The notes under the pieces: model-generated
Told to the model about the DNA's origin: nothing
Database searches by the model: none
Seen by the model: the letters and a program-made list of their open reading frames with translations, nothing else
Origin: DATFYM01 sp035315065
GTDB lineage: Bacteria; Acidobacteriota; Terriglobia; UBA7540
Direction: 5' to 3'
NCBI GenBank assembly: GCA_035315065.1
Contig: DATFYM010000080.1
Coordinates: 1-20,971, forward strand
Length of the DNA: 20,971 nucleotides
Shown: piece after piece, positions 1 through 6,852 of the stretch
Layout: the number at the start of each line of letters is the position of its first letter
How positions within the stretch are numbered: the first letter of the stretch is position 1
Program-made: the position numbers and the translations under genes

Positions 1-1
1 G

Positions 2-121
2 TCCTGGGACGAGCTCCGACAGCGCATTCTGCTAGGCGTCGCCGAAATCAACGCCCAGCCGGTAGTTCACCGCTGGAAAAAGTTTGACGCATTAACCACC
101 AGTAATACGGTTACAGTTTAA
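2..121 (+). CDS. IS630-family transposase, C-terminal end (cut by window edge)
   Basis: An open frame enters from the left edge and stops at 119-121. It encodes 39 residues containing SWDELRQRILLGVAEINA and then PVVHRWKKFD. A short helix followed by a 'PVVHRW-K-F' ending is typical of the C-terminus of IS630-family DDE transposases, which move IS elements into TA targets. Only the tail is visible, so the catalytic residues, total length and left inverted repeat cannot be judged. The gene converges on the HlyD-type gene, whose stop codon lies 30 bp away. The insertion therefore sits directly downstream of that efflux gene. The family call rests on this short tail only. Confidence 0.65.
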   Translation, partial: SWDELRQRILLGVAEINAQPVVHRWKKFDALTTSNTVTV

Positions 122-136
122 TGAAACGATATACTA
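119..136 (+). mobile_element. Probable right end of the IS630-like element
   Basis: The transposase stop codon is followed by a short AT-rich stretch containing TATACTAG before the HlyD gene ends. IS630 elements normally end a few tens of bases after the transposase and are flanked by a TA duplication. The exact terminus cannot be fixed because the left inverted repeat lies outside the window. Confidence 0.3.
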
Positions 137-157
137 GTCACTCGTCACCTGTCACTG
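137..157. repeat. Heptamer tandem repeat, three copies, at the HlyD stop codon
   Basis: Three consecutive 7-bp units read GTCACTC, GTCACCT and GTCACTG, followed by a degenerate fourth. The array overlaps the stop codon of the HlyD-type gene (152-154). It is one of several 7-bp-period arrays in this window that lie at gene 3' ends. Confidence 0.6.
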
Positions 158-1210
158 CTTCACTGCTGCCAAGGGCACGGTGACGTACGCCGTCAGCCCC
201 GGATAAAGCCGGCGGTCGCTGTTATCGACCCGCAGCCGGACCTCGAACGTCTTGATGTCTCGCTTGGTGCGGCTGACGTCGCGTTGGGTAGCGAAGTCCG
301 CGTCCACGCCGCGATAGAACACGGTGCCCTCGCGCTCCGCTCCCGAGGGAAAGCGCACCCCCATGCGGTCTCCCAGCCGGATGCTGTCAATGTAAGTCTC
401 CTCCACGTCGGTGCGCACCCAAAGATTGTCGGGGTTGATCAGGGTTACGATCGGCTGGCCGATGTTCACCACCTCGCCCTGCAGCGCCGCTCGCAGCGAC
501 ACAATGCCGGAAATGGGCGAGCGGATTTCCGTGTAACCCAGCCGCACCTTCGCCACCTGGTTCTGGGCCGAGGCGGCTGCCAACTGGTGCTCGTTGGCCA
601 TCAGTTCGTTGCGGCGCACCGCGTTCTGCTCCTCGTTGGATCTGGCCAGGGCCACCGCCGCCTGGGCCGCCTGCACCTGCTTGGCGAGCGAGTCCAGGTG
701 GGCCTGGGCTGCTTCCATCGTCATCCGCGCCTGATCATCTTGCTGCGCGGAGAGGACGCCTTGCTGATAGAGTTCATGGGTGCGGTCGTAATTGCGTTTG
801 TCGAGATCGAGATCGGCAGCCGCCTCCACTTGCTGTGCCTGAGCCGAAGCCAGCGACGCCTCCGCCTGGCGGATCTGATCGGTCGTCTGAAGCTCCTGGT
901 ACTTCAGGGCCGACTCCGCCTGGTGGACCGTGGCGGTGACTCCTTCCTCGCTGTGGGCGTAGAACTGTTGCGTGGCTTTGAGCTCCTGAGGCTGTATCAC
1001 GCCCAGCAACTGGTTCGCCTGCACCGTGTCGCCTTCCTTCACCAGAAGCTGGCTCAACTGTCCCTGGATTTGCGAGCTGACGTTTACCTCGTCCGTCGTG
1101 ACGATACCAGTGAGGACGATCGCGGGCGGCCGGCGGCCGGCGAACCAAGAGTATCCGGCGCCAACCGCAGCCAGCAGGAGGACGATTACGATGGGAAGTC
1201 TTTTTTTCAT
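152..1210 (-). CDS. HlyD-family membrane fusion (periplasmic adaptor) protein
   Basis: This 352-aa protein should be the periplasmic adaptor of an efflux pump, linking an inner-membrane transporter to an outer-membrane channel. It has an N-terminal membrane anchor (about residues 5-25). Next comes a split lipoyl-like domain: a first half with GDTVQANQLLGVI near 61-73, then a long Ala/Gln-rich coiled-coil hairpin (about 85-225), then a second half with the family motif YTEIRSPISGIVS. A beta-barrel segment, 'VNIGQPIVTLINPDNLWVRTDVEE', closes it. The ATG is preceded by GAGG at 7 bp spacing. A TetR-family gene lies upstream on the same strand, as in the E. coli ybhG/cecR arrangement. The ABC ATPase and permease genes expected downstream are not present; the IS630 tail lies there instead. 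The substrate is unknown. Confidence 0.88.
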   Translation of the reverse strand: MKKRLPIVIVLLLAAVGAGYSWFAGRRPPAIVLTGIVTTDEVNVSSQIQGQLSQLLVKEGDTVQANQLLGVIQPQELKATQQFYAHSEEGVTATVHQAESALKYQELQTTDQIRQAEASLASAQAQQVEAAADLDLDKRNYDRTHELYQQGVLSAQQDDQARMTMEAAQAHLDSLAKQVQAAQAAVALARSNEEQNAVRRNELMANEHQLAAASAQNQVAKVRLGYTEIRSPISGIVSLRAALQGEVVNIGQPIVTLINPDNLWVRTDVEETYIDSIRLGDRMGVRFPSGAEREGTVFYRGVDADFATQRDVSRTKRDIKTFEVRLRVDNSDRRLYPGLTAYVTVPLAAVKQ

Positions 1211-1405
1211 TCCGAATCCTCTTGGAAAAAGGAGTCAGGAGAAGAGCGGGTTAGCAACGGCATGTCCTGTTTCATGTCGGCCTCGTCCAAGAAAGCGATC
1301 AGCAGACCGGCGGGGACCCGCTCGAGTATAGTTCCTTTTTTTCGCCTTATGATGACTCCTGACTCCTGACTCCTGTCTCCTGACTCCTGTCTCCTGACTC
1401 CTCTT
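1211..1405. other. TetR-HlyD intergenic region
   Basis: No convincing gene is present in these 195 bp. The TetR-proximal part is the heptamer array at 1353-1401. The HlyD-proximal part carries the GAGG ribosome binding site. No good second promoter was seen, so HlyD is probably co-transcribed with the regulator. Confidence 0.5.
1353..1401. repeat. Heptamer tandem repeat TGACTCC / TGTCTCC, seven copies
   Basis: Seven uninterrupted 7-bp units: five TGACTCC and two TGTCTCC. The array ends 4 bp from the TetR stop codon (1406-1408) and lies between the regulator and HlyD. Read on the transcribed minus strand it is a run of GGAGTCA/GGAGACA, so it contains seven Shine-Dalgarno-like GGAG cores. Confidence 0.9.
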
Positions 1406-2065
1406 CTAATGGACCGCCGCCGTCGGATCGCGAAACAGCCCGTAGCGAATGAACTTCAGCACTTCGTCCCTGCGGCAGGCTACGTTAGCCCGATCGAAGG
1501 CGTCGACCTGGCTTACCTCCTTCACCACGGGCGCGGCCGCAAAATAGAAAACGCTAAGTCCCACCAGGGAATAGATGGTGTGGTGGCTGCTCACTTGCCG
1601 AAACTCGCGCGACCGGACGCCCTCTTCGATCAATTCCACCAGCTTGCGGTAGATCGGGGTCGAATATTCGTGAACCACGCGGTGCATCACGCGATTGTCG
1701 CTGGACATCAGCCGATGCGCCAAGCGCGGATAGTACGGCCGCGCGCTGATGAAATCGAAGTGCAGGCTCACGTAGCGCAGCAGCCTCACGCGCGCCGAGC
1801 CCTTGCTTTCCAGCGCGCCCAGAGCGCACCGCCGGAACTCCGTCAAGTGACTTTCCAGCACCGCCAGGTAAAGGTCGTCCTTGCCCTTGAAGTAGTAGTA
1901 GAGCAGTGCCTTGTTGACCCCGGCGGCCTCGGCAATGGCTTCCGTGCGCGCCCCCTCGGGACCCACTTCGGCAAAGATGCGTTCCGCCGCATGCAGGATA
2001 GTGGCGCGTGTCTCGGCCCCGCGCTGTTGCCGGACCCCGGATCCGAATTGATGGGATGGCCCCAC
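1406..2065 (-). CDS. TetR/AcrR-family transcriptional regulator (CecR-like)
   Basis: A one-component repressor that probably controls itself and the downstream HlyD-type adaptor. The N-terminal helix-turn-helix is clear: 'ATILHAAERIFAEVG', then 'TEAIAEAAGVNKALLYYYFKGKDDLYLAVL'. The all-helical C-terminal half resembles CecR/YbiH-type ligand domains ('PRLAHRLMSSDNRV'). An in-frame ATG exists at 2131, but it lies only about 14 nt after the predicted transcription start with no room for a ribosome binding site. The GTG at 2065 has GGGAG at 7 bp spacing, so I chose it; it gives 219 aa, normal for the family. Leaderless translation from 2131 remains possible. An inverted repeat next to the -10 box is the likely operator. 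The inducer is unknown. Confidence 0.85.
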   Translation of the reverse strand: MGPSHQFGSGVRQQRGAETRATILHAAERIFAEVGPEGARTEAIAEAAGVNKALLYYYFKGKDDLYLAVLESHLTEFRRCALGALESKGSARVRLLRYVSLHFDFISARPYYPRLAHRLMSSDNRVMHRVVHEYSTPIYRKLVELIEEGVRSREFRQVSSHHTIYSLVGLSVFYFAAAPVVKEVSQVDAFDRANVACRRDEVLKFIRYGLFRDPTAAVH

Positions 2066-2133
2066 GGCCCGACTCCCGACGAAGGGGCGCTTCCTGTCCG
2101 CTGCTGACGTCGCCGATTCTCTCCTGAGCATAC

Positions 2134-2153
2134 TTAACTAACCAGATAGTTAA
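2134..2153. promoter_or_regulatory. TetR-type operator, perfect inverted repeat
   Basis: The sequence TTAACTA-N6-TAGTTAA is a perfect 7-bp inverted repeat. It begins at the end of the predicted -10 box of the TetR promoter and spans the expected transcription start. Size and placement fit autorepression by the TetR-family protein encoded immediately downstream. Confidence 0.75.
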
Positions 2154-2180
2154 TTTACCCCGCTCTCCGTTTCTTGTCAA
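2152..2180 (-). promoter_or_regulatory. Sigma70-type promoter of the TetR-HlyD operon
   Basis: On the minus strand a perfect -35 TTGACA (2180-2175) is separated by 17 bp from a -10 TAAATT (2157-2152). The -10 overlaps the start of the TetR operator, so repressor binding would block transcription initiation. Confidence 0.65.
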
Positions 2181-2312
2181 GGCCCGGCCTTCCAACATCG
2201 GCGTCCACTGTCAAGCGTGTTAGGTGGAGCGGAGAAGAACGAGAGCGTGCGCGCCGAAGCCGTTCTGAACGCTCTCGATGCATTCGCGACTTGGCGACGT
2301 TCGGGTGAGCAC

Positions 2313-2654
2313 CTACGGAAGGTCCATGGCTACCTTAAGGGCCGTCGCGATGAGGCGCATTTCATCGGCCGTCAATCGTCCCAGGCGTTTCGTAAGCCTG
2401 CCTTTGCTGATCGCGCGGACTTGCTCGCCCAGCACCACCGAGTCCTTGCTTAGCCCCCCCGTACCGGCGTTGAGGCGCACCTGGCTCGGATAAATCCTCG
2501 TCTTATGTTCCAATCCAGTGATCGGCACGGCAATCACCACCGGACTTGATTGGTTGATGGCGTCTCGACTTACGACGACCACCGGCCTCTTTCCAGCCTG
2601 TTCAGACTCCTTTGTGGGACTCAGGTCTGCCAGATATACGTCTCCCCGCAACAT
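2313..2654 (-). CDS. MazF/PemK-type toxin (endoribonuclease)
   Basis: A 113-aa MazF-fold protein, the normal size for this family of mRNA-cleaving toxins. It starts RGDVYLADLSPT, as in MazF/PemK. It has the conserved strand GKRPVVVVSRD with the family arginine, then VVIAVPIT with the family threonine, and ends with the usual 'DSVVLGEQVRAISKGRL' segment. The frame is open to 2711, but the ATG at 2654 begins at the conserved MLRGDVY and has GAGGG about 8 bp upstream, so it is preferred. That start leaves 26 bp after the antitoxin gene. The gene appears intact. Expression should depend on the antitoxin promoter and palindrome upstream. Confidence 0.85.
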   Translation of the reverse strand: MLRGDVYLADLSPTKESEQAGKRPVVVVSRDAINQSSPVVIAVPITGLEHKTRIYPSQVRLNAGTGGLSKDSVVLGEQVRAISKGRLTKRLGRLTADEMRLIATALKVAMDLP

Positions 2655-2680
2655 AAAGAAAGCCCTCAGCGACCTCGTTG

Positions 2681-2965
2681 CTATCCTTCCATCGTCTTCA
2701 ACGACTCCCAATCGCTATACTCGAACTCCTCAGCGATTGACTGGGCCTGTTTCTGGTATCTCGAATCGCTGGCCATCAGTGCGAACTGCGCGTCGATCTC
2801 CTTGCGCCGGAGAAGGCTCGCGCGCAGCCTCATCGACTTGACGATGAACTCATTGATTGATTCCCTGCGGGAAGAGCGACGAACGAGTTGCTCCGCCTCC
2901 TCGTAAAGTCGCTTCGGAATCCTGACCGTCTTCTGCACCTTGAGAGATCCGTCGGCCGCACCCAT
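2681..2965 (-). CDS. Ribbon-helix-helix antitoxin paired with the MazF-like toxin
   Basis: A 94-aa antitoxin. The N-terminus 'LKVQKTVRIPKRLYEEAEQL' followed by 'RRESINEFIVKSM' is a ribbon-helix-helix (CopG/MetJ-type) DNA-binding fold. The C-terminus, ending 'EEFEYSDWESLKTMEG', is the acidic, aromatic-rich tail that usually wraps the MazF toxin. The frame is open to 3070, but the ATG at 2965 has a strong GGAGG at 9 bp spacing and starts just before the conserved fold, so it is chosen. The toxin follows on the same strand. A 15-bp palindrome overlapping a predicted promoter upstream suggests autoregulation by the antitoxin or the toxin-antitoxin complex. Confidence 0.82.
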   Translation of the reverse strand: MGAADGSLKVQKTVRIPKRLYEEAEQLVRRSSRRESINEFIVKSMRLRASLLRRKEIDAQFALMASDSRYQKQAQSIAEEFEYSDWESLKTMEG

Positions 2966-3003
2966 GTGATCTATCCTCCAACCAAACTCATCCGGTCCCC
3001 GCA

Positions 3004-3039
3004 AGTCACATTGTGACTCGCGAACTGAGTGCTCGTCAA
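3004..3039 (-). promoter_or_regulatory. Promoter and palindromic operator of the MazEF-like locus
   Basis: On the minus strand a -35 TTGACG (3039-3034) and -10 CACAAT (3015-3010) are 18 bp apart. The -10 is embedded in a perfect 15-bp palindrome AGTCACA-T-TGTGACT at 3004-3018. Ribbon-helix-helix antitoxins typically bind such short palindromes over their own promoters. Confidence 0.6.
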
Positions 3040-3172
3040 GGGTCATCCCGAGAGTCTGCTCGCCGACCAAGAGCGGACTTGACTGTCTTCCGCCGCTTAT
3101 GAGTAGCGCGGGCTCTGCCGTCGAATGGTTGAACGTCAGGGTTTTTCTTCAACCGCTCGTCCACCCGGTGAC

Positions 3173-5788
3173 TCACTGGGCCGCCCCCCCTCCCTCGGCC
3201 GGGTGAACGCCCGGGTCACGCCTGGAGCGTACTCTCAACATCAGCGGCGAGGAAGCATGAAGGGTGGACGAACCCGACTCCACCTCGGCCACGACGTAGA
3301 CCGGTTGCTCGATGGGCTGCGCCCAGTCCTCGGCCCGCAGGGTAAAGGTGCGGCTCGTTTGATCCTCAGTGACGAGGACGCCATTCAAGCCCACATTCAC
3401 CACGCGAACGCCGGGCGGCAAGTTATCGACATTGCAGGGAACGCGGCCCTTGAAGCCGTTCTGTCGCTGAACGTGCAACGTAACCGTAGTCTCCTTGCCC
3501 GGATCGAGGGCGACCTCGACGGGATCGGCCGAGACGACGACGTCCGGCGGCGGGATCACCGACGCCACGCGCAACCGTTCGTCTGCGTTCGCCACGCGTG
3601 CCACCTCATTGCCGTTGATCGTGGCGCGGCCCACGATCGAGATGGACGCGGGCGCCGCAGTCGAGACTCTGGCGGGCGCCGCGTCCGGGGCGGCCGAGAA
3701 GATCATCACGGCGGAGTCCTGTCCGGCCGGAATCGTCGCCCGACCGGCGCTCATTCCCTTGGGCAGTCCCTGCGCTTCCAATTCGATGGGTCCCTCGTAG
3801 CCCAGGGTGCGATTGGCTTCCACGTACACCGGAATGCGCCCGCCCTGCGGAACGTTGGGATTGCCCGGCGAGGCGGAGAGCGTGAAGTCGGGACGGGCAT
3901 CACGGATGGTGACGCGATAGGCGAAGTCGGGACCCTGGAAACCGCGCGCGTCCTTCAGGTGCAGCAGGTACTCGCCGTCGCGGGGCGCCGTGAAGTCGAG
4001 CCGCGAGTCGGCCCCGTAGCCGGGACCGCCGTCGTCGTTGCGCAGGGCGAGGTGGAACACCGGCAGGCCGTTGGGCGGGAACTGAGCCTCGGGCTTCTCG
4101 ATCTCCACCTTGTAGACCGGCGTCTCCACCGCATGGGCCTCCGGCGAGGTTCCAAGATAGGCTATACGTCTTCCGCTCGTGCCCACCACCGTGACGTCGG
4201 CGTCCGGCTGGTCGGGAATGCTTTCCAGGCGCACCAGTTCGTCCCCGATCATCAGGTAGTCGTAGGGCTGAAGACCCGAGAGGGAAAGCAGCCGGAAGCC
4301 GCGGCTGCGCGAGTCGCGGTCCGAGAGGGTCATCTGCGTCTGAGTCAGGCAGCGGAGGGTGGCGCGCGGGATGGGATGGCCCTCGCCGTCGAGCACCTCG
4401 ATCACCGAGTCCAGGGGCGATCCGAGCCGCGCCGCCGCTACCTCGATGGTCATCGCCTCGCCCTGGCGCGCCGTAAAGCGGAAGTAGTCTTCGTCGCCAG
4501 AACCCGAACCGGAACTGACACCGGAACCCGAACCCGGCTTCGAGGCATCGTCGATGTGGCCACTGATCGTCCCATTAATGGTCACCGGCACGGTCACGCG
4601 CTGAGCCAGCGCCGGCGTATCGTTCGGTTCCTGCTCCACGATCTCCGGCTCATTGCCCACCGCAAGCTCGATCTTGTCGAGCGGTGCAGCGGCGGGCTTT
4701 AGCCCGGCATCTTCCGGCGTGGCGCCCCGCTTCAGCCCGGCATCTCCCCGAGCTGCCGTGAGCGGCAGGGACATTGTGGTCCAAGTGGGAGTCCAGCCGG
4801 GGGCCGACTTCGGCGGATCCACCGTCACGTCGTGAACTCCTCCCAGGTTCACGCCTTGCACGGTAACCACCGAGGGTTGTCCGGCGCGCACGCCCAGCGG
4901 AAACACTCCCGTCACATAGGGGAGTTCGCCGGCGTTGAGGCGGTAATAATGATTCATGCCGCCACCACGCTCGCGGTCCATAATGGAGATGGCGTACCTA
5001 CCATCGGCCGGGCCATCGGCGGGGAGCTTGACGGTCAGCACGGCGTCCGGTCCGGGCGAGTACTCGCCGGCGCGAGCCAGCACTTTGCCGCTCGAATCGC
5101 GAAGGACCAGCTCAGCCTTGAGGTCGGACCCGAGTTCGGCACCCACGGCTTGAAACACCAACTCCTGGCCGGACTTCCCTTCGAAGGTGAAGGTGTGGAC
5201 CTCGCCGGGCTTGGCGATGGTTCCCACCAGCGTCGCGGGCAAGGTCACTTGCTGCGGCTCGCTCGCGATCGTGGAATCCCGATAGGCCGAGTCGGCGGCC
5301 GGCAAGCCGCTCGCAGGCTTCGCCTCGATCTCCGGCAGTGACCCAATGTCCAGAACCGCCGTGCTGGAGGTCCCGCGCGGCGTGTCGAAGCGCAGCCAGT
5401 GGACGCCGGCCTCAACATCCTTCGCCGCCGTCACTTCGATGGTGGCCGAGTACTGATGGCCCAGCGGCACCGCCGCCGCGAACTTATCCATGCTCACCGT
5501 GGCGCCGGGAAGTTCGTTCACGTTAAGCACTTTCGCGCTGAGACCCGGCGAATCGAAAAGCACCGCGCTCGTGCCCTCGAGGTTGCGTCCCTCCACCGTG
5601 AAGGTTCGTGCGGTGCCGCGCTCCATGCCCACCGGCCAGATGCGCGAAAGCGTGGGCGGAATTATCGGCTCATCGGCGCCCGAAAGCGCTGCCGGGAAAG
5701 CCAGGATCGAAAGTGACATCGTCGCGCAGAGTGTGACCAGCGTGTTTCCGTTGGTCCGGGTCCCCGTCTGAAGTTTCATGCCATGCAC
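3173..5788 (-). CDS. Secreted PPC-domain / Ig-like protein of the DUF1501-DUF1553 gene set
   Basis: An 871-aa exported protein of unknown function. A signal peptide (about residues 4-38, ending ALSGA) precedes a string of beta-sandwich domains. These are an IPT/TIG-like unit (about 45-150), a bacterial pre-peptidase C-terminal (PPC) domain (about 185-285), a second IPT-like unit (290-330) and a second PPC starting at the family motif EQEPNDTPALAQ (385-470). A further beta domain follows (590-630), then Ig-like modules to the C-terminus. Such proteins accompany DUF1501 and DUF1549/DUF1553 genes in Planctomycetota and Solibacter-type acidobacteria. A Gly/Ser linker lies at 419-431 and an in-frame REP-like insert at 348-366. 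The frame opens with GTG at 5788; the ATG at 5779, with AGGTG 6 bp upstream, is the more likely start. No catalytic motif was seen. Confidence 0.8.
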   Translation of the reverse strand: MHGMKLQTGTRTNGNTLVTLCATMSLSILAFPAALSGADEPIIPPTLSRIWPVGMERGTARTFTVEGRNLEGTSAVLFDSPGLSAKVLNVNELPGATVSMDKFAAAVPLGHQYSATIEVTAAKDVEAGVHWLRFDTPRGTSSTAVLDIGSLPEIEAKPASGLPAADSAYRDSTIASEPQQVTLPATLVGTIAKPGEVHTFTFEGKSGQELVFQAVGAELGSDLKAELVLRDSSGKVLARAGEYSPGPDAVLTVKLPADGPADGRYAISIMDRERGGGMNHYYRLNAGELPYVTGVFPLGVRAGQPSVVTVQGVNLGGVHDVTVDPPKSAPGWTPTWTTMSLPLTAARGDAGLKRGATPEDAGLKPAAAPLDKIELAVGNEPEIVEQEPNDTPALAQRVTVPVTINGTISGHIDDASKPGSGSGVSSGSGSGDEDYFRFTARQGEAMTIEVAAARLGSPLDSVIEVLDGEGHPIPRATLRCLTQTQMTLSDRDSRSRGFRLLSLSGLQPYDYLMIGDELVRLESIPDQPDADVTVVGTSGRRIAYLGTSPEAHAVETPVYKVEIEKPEAQFPPNGLPVFHLALRNDDGGPGYGADSRLDFTAPRDGEYLLHLKDARGFQGPDFAYRVTIRDARPDFTLSASPGNPNVPQGGRIPVYVEANRTLGYEGPIELEAQGLPKGMSAGRATIPAGQDSAVMIFSAAPDAAPARVSTAAPASISIVGRATINGNEVARVANADERLRVASVIPPPDVVVSADPVEVALDPGKETTVTLHVQRQNGFKGRVPCNVDNLPPGVRVVNVGLNGVLVTEDQTSRTFTLRAEDWAQPIEQPVYVVAEVESGSSTLHASSPLMLRVRSRRDPGVHPAEGGGAAQ
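4685..4746. repeat. REP-like GC-rich palindromic repeat inside the PPC gene
   Basis: Two adjacent units read on the minus strand GATGCCGGGCTGAAGCGGGG and GATGCCGGGCTAAAGCCCGC. Each encodes DAGLK followed by Arg or Pro. The second unit is palindromic (GGGCTAAAGCCC). It matches the intergenic sequence near 18690-18712 with a single mismatch across the core. The insert sits in frame between two beta domains of the PPC protein. Confidence 0.65.
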
Positions 5789-5790
5789 CT

Positions 5791-5867
5791 GTAGGGGTAC
5801 GGCTCGCCGTACCCTTTTTCGTGTCTCTCGCGATCAAACCAAGAGGGTACGGCAAGCCGTACCCCTA
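5791..5867. repeat. Nested REP/BIME-like palindrome pair
   Basis: Two perfect hairpins, GGGTACGGC-TC-GCCGTACCC (5795-5814) and GGGTACGGC-AA-GCCGTACCC (5845-5864), are separated by 30 bp. Together with flanking bases they form a 23-bp inverted repeat with one mismatch (5792-5814 against 5845-5867). Paired short hairpins in opposite orientation are the layout of REP/BIME elements. The pair lies directly upstream of the PPC gene start. Confidence 0.75.
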
Positions 5868-6852
5868 TAACCGGGGCGGACGCGCCATTATCCGCTTGAC
5901 TAGCGAAATTTATAAGCTCTCTGCCATTACTTCCGCCACCCATGAAAAGCGCGCGCTGGCTCACCGGACAGAGCTTGACACGAGCCGCAAGGCTTGGCGC
6001 CTTGTAGAAAATCGGCCGCGAAAAAACCCCAATTCCCTGCCATTCTATGCCACGTTTCTGGCATTCGATTGCGGATTTGAATGAGGCGTTGGCATGGCGA
6101 ACCATGCAATCGTCCCATTTCGTCTACCTAAATCGTTCCGACAAGCACCCTGCTTAACTCCCATAGTTTTCAATCATATGGTGGCTTTCCGTAAAATAAT
6201 CAGCCTGTTTTCATAGACATAGCGGCTAATTGGGTTCGGTCCCAAAAACCTAACCCAAGATGTCCTTTGATATCAATATAATTTGGGTTCGGTCCGTTAA
6301 AATCAATGATCATCCCTCCTTCTGCCGATCGCCCTTGTGCCGACTTCCCTAATTGAAAATTGCCAATTTGAAAAGTGCGCCGTTGGCATGGGGACTTAGC
6401 AATCGTCCGATTTCGTCTGCCCAAATCGTCTCGACGAGCGCTCCTGATTAACCGCCATATTTTTCAATCACATGATGGCTTTCCGTAGGCTAAGCCATCT
6501 ATTTTCAGCGATATGACGGCTATTTGGGTTCGGTCCCGAAAACCTAAGCCAAGATCTCCTTTGATATCAATATAATTTGGGTTCGGTCCGGCAAAATCAA
6601 CGATCATCTCTCCTTCCGCTGACCGCCCTTGTGGCGATTTCCGATTGGCGATTGCCAAATGTCAATTGAAAGAGGATGGTCGTGGCATTCAATCGCCCCA
6701 TGATTAGGTTCGTTTCTTGGTATGTAAGTGCAAACGCCGGTTCCGCAGCAAGGTGGTGGAAAAATGTAACCGAATCCTTGGTTAATTCTCCCCGTTGTAC
6801 CATATCGGTAACCATGCAAAATCCCAAACGTGCCCGAGAGTCCAGGTAGTCT
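5868..6852. other. Gene-free, repeat-rich region between the PPC gene and the HigA-like antitoxin
   Basis: About 1 kb with no credible gene on either strand. Short open frames exist, but they have no good ribosome binding sites, and their similarity to each other comes from duplicated DNA. The region is more AT-rich than its surroundings. It contains the 293-bp tandem duplication (6063-6655) and two copies of a motif shared with the 18.3-18.9 kb gap. Confidence 0.6.
6063..6655. repeat. Diverged tandem duplication, period about 293 bp
   Basis: The segment from about 6063-6355 recurs at about 6356-6655. For example, GATATCAATATAATTTGGGT occurs at 6269 and again at 6563, and CGTCTAC at 6121 matches CGTCTGC at 6414. 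Within each unit TTGGGTTCGGTCC occurs twice in the same orientation, giving four copies. The start of a third, decayed unit may follow at about 6650-6705. Both units also carry the TTTTCAATCA...GGCTT motif. Confidence 0.75.

Noticed and set aside
284..1369. 361-codon open frame on the plus strand
   Set aside because: It is antisense to the HlyD gene, whose coiled-coil and lipoyl motifs are clear.
1353..1401. Possible CRISPR array
   Set aside because: The units are 7 bp and contiguous, with no spacers.
4497..4545. Short tandem DNA repeat of CCGGAA/CCCGAA units
   Set aside because: It is inside the PPC gene and encodes a plain Gly/Ser linker, so a codon-level repeat is enough.
3125..4702. 525-codon open frame on the plus strand
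   Set aside because: It is the complement of the PPC-domain gene, with low-complexity Arg/His/Gly composition and no ribosome binding site.
5795..5819. Plus-strand intrinsic terminator (hairpin followed by five T)
   Set aside because: No plus-strand gene lies upstream, and the same hairpin recurs at 5845-5864 without the T-run, so a REP-like repeat explains it better.
5776..6105. 109-codon minus-strand open frame upstream of the PPC gene
   Set aside because: It runs through the nested REP palindrome into the PPC start, with no protein-like motif; chance open frame.
6200..6658. Two related small minus-strand open frames sharing GPNPNYIDIKG
   Set aside because: Their similarity comes from the 293-bp DNA duplication. 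Substitutions are not biased to third positions and no ribosome binding sites were seen. I keep the DNA repeat and not the proteins.
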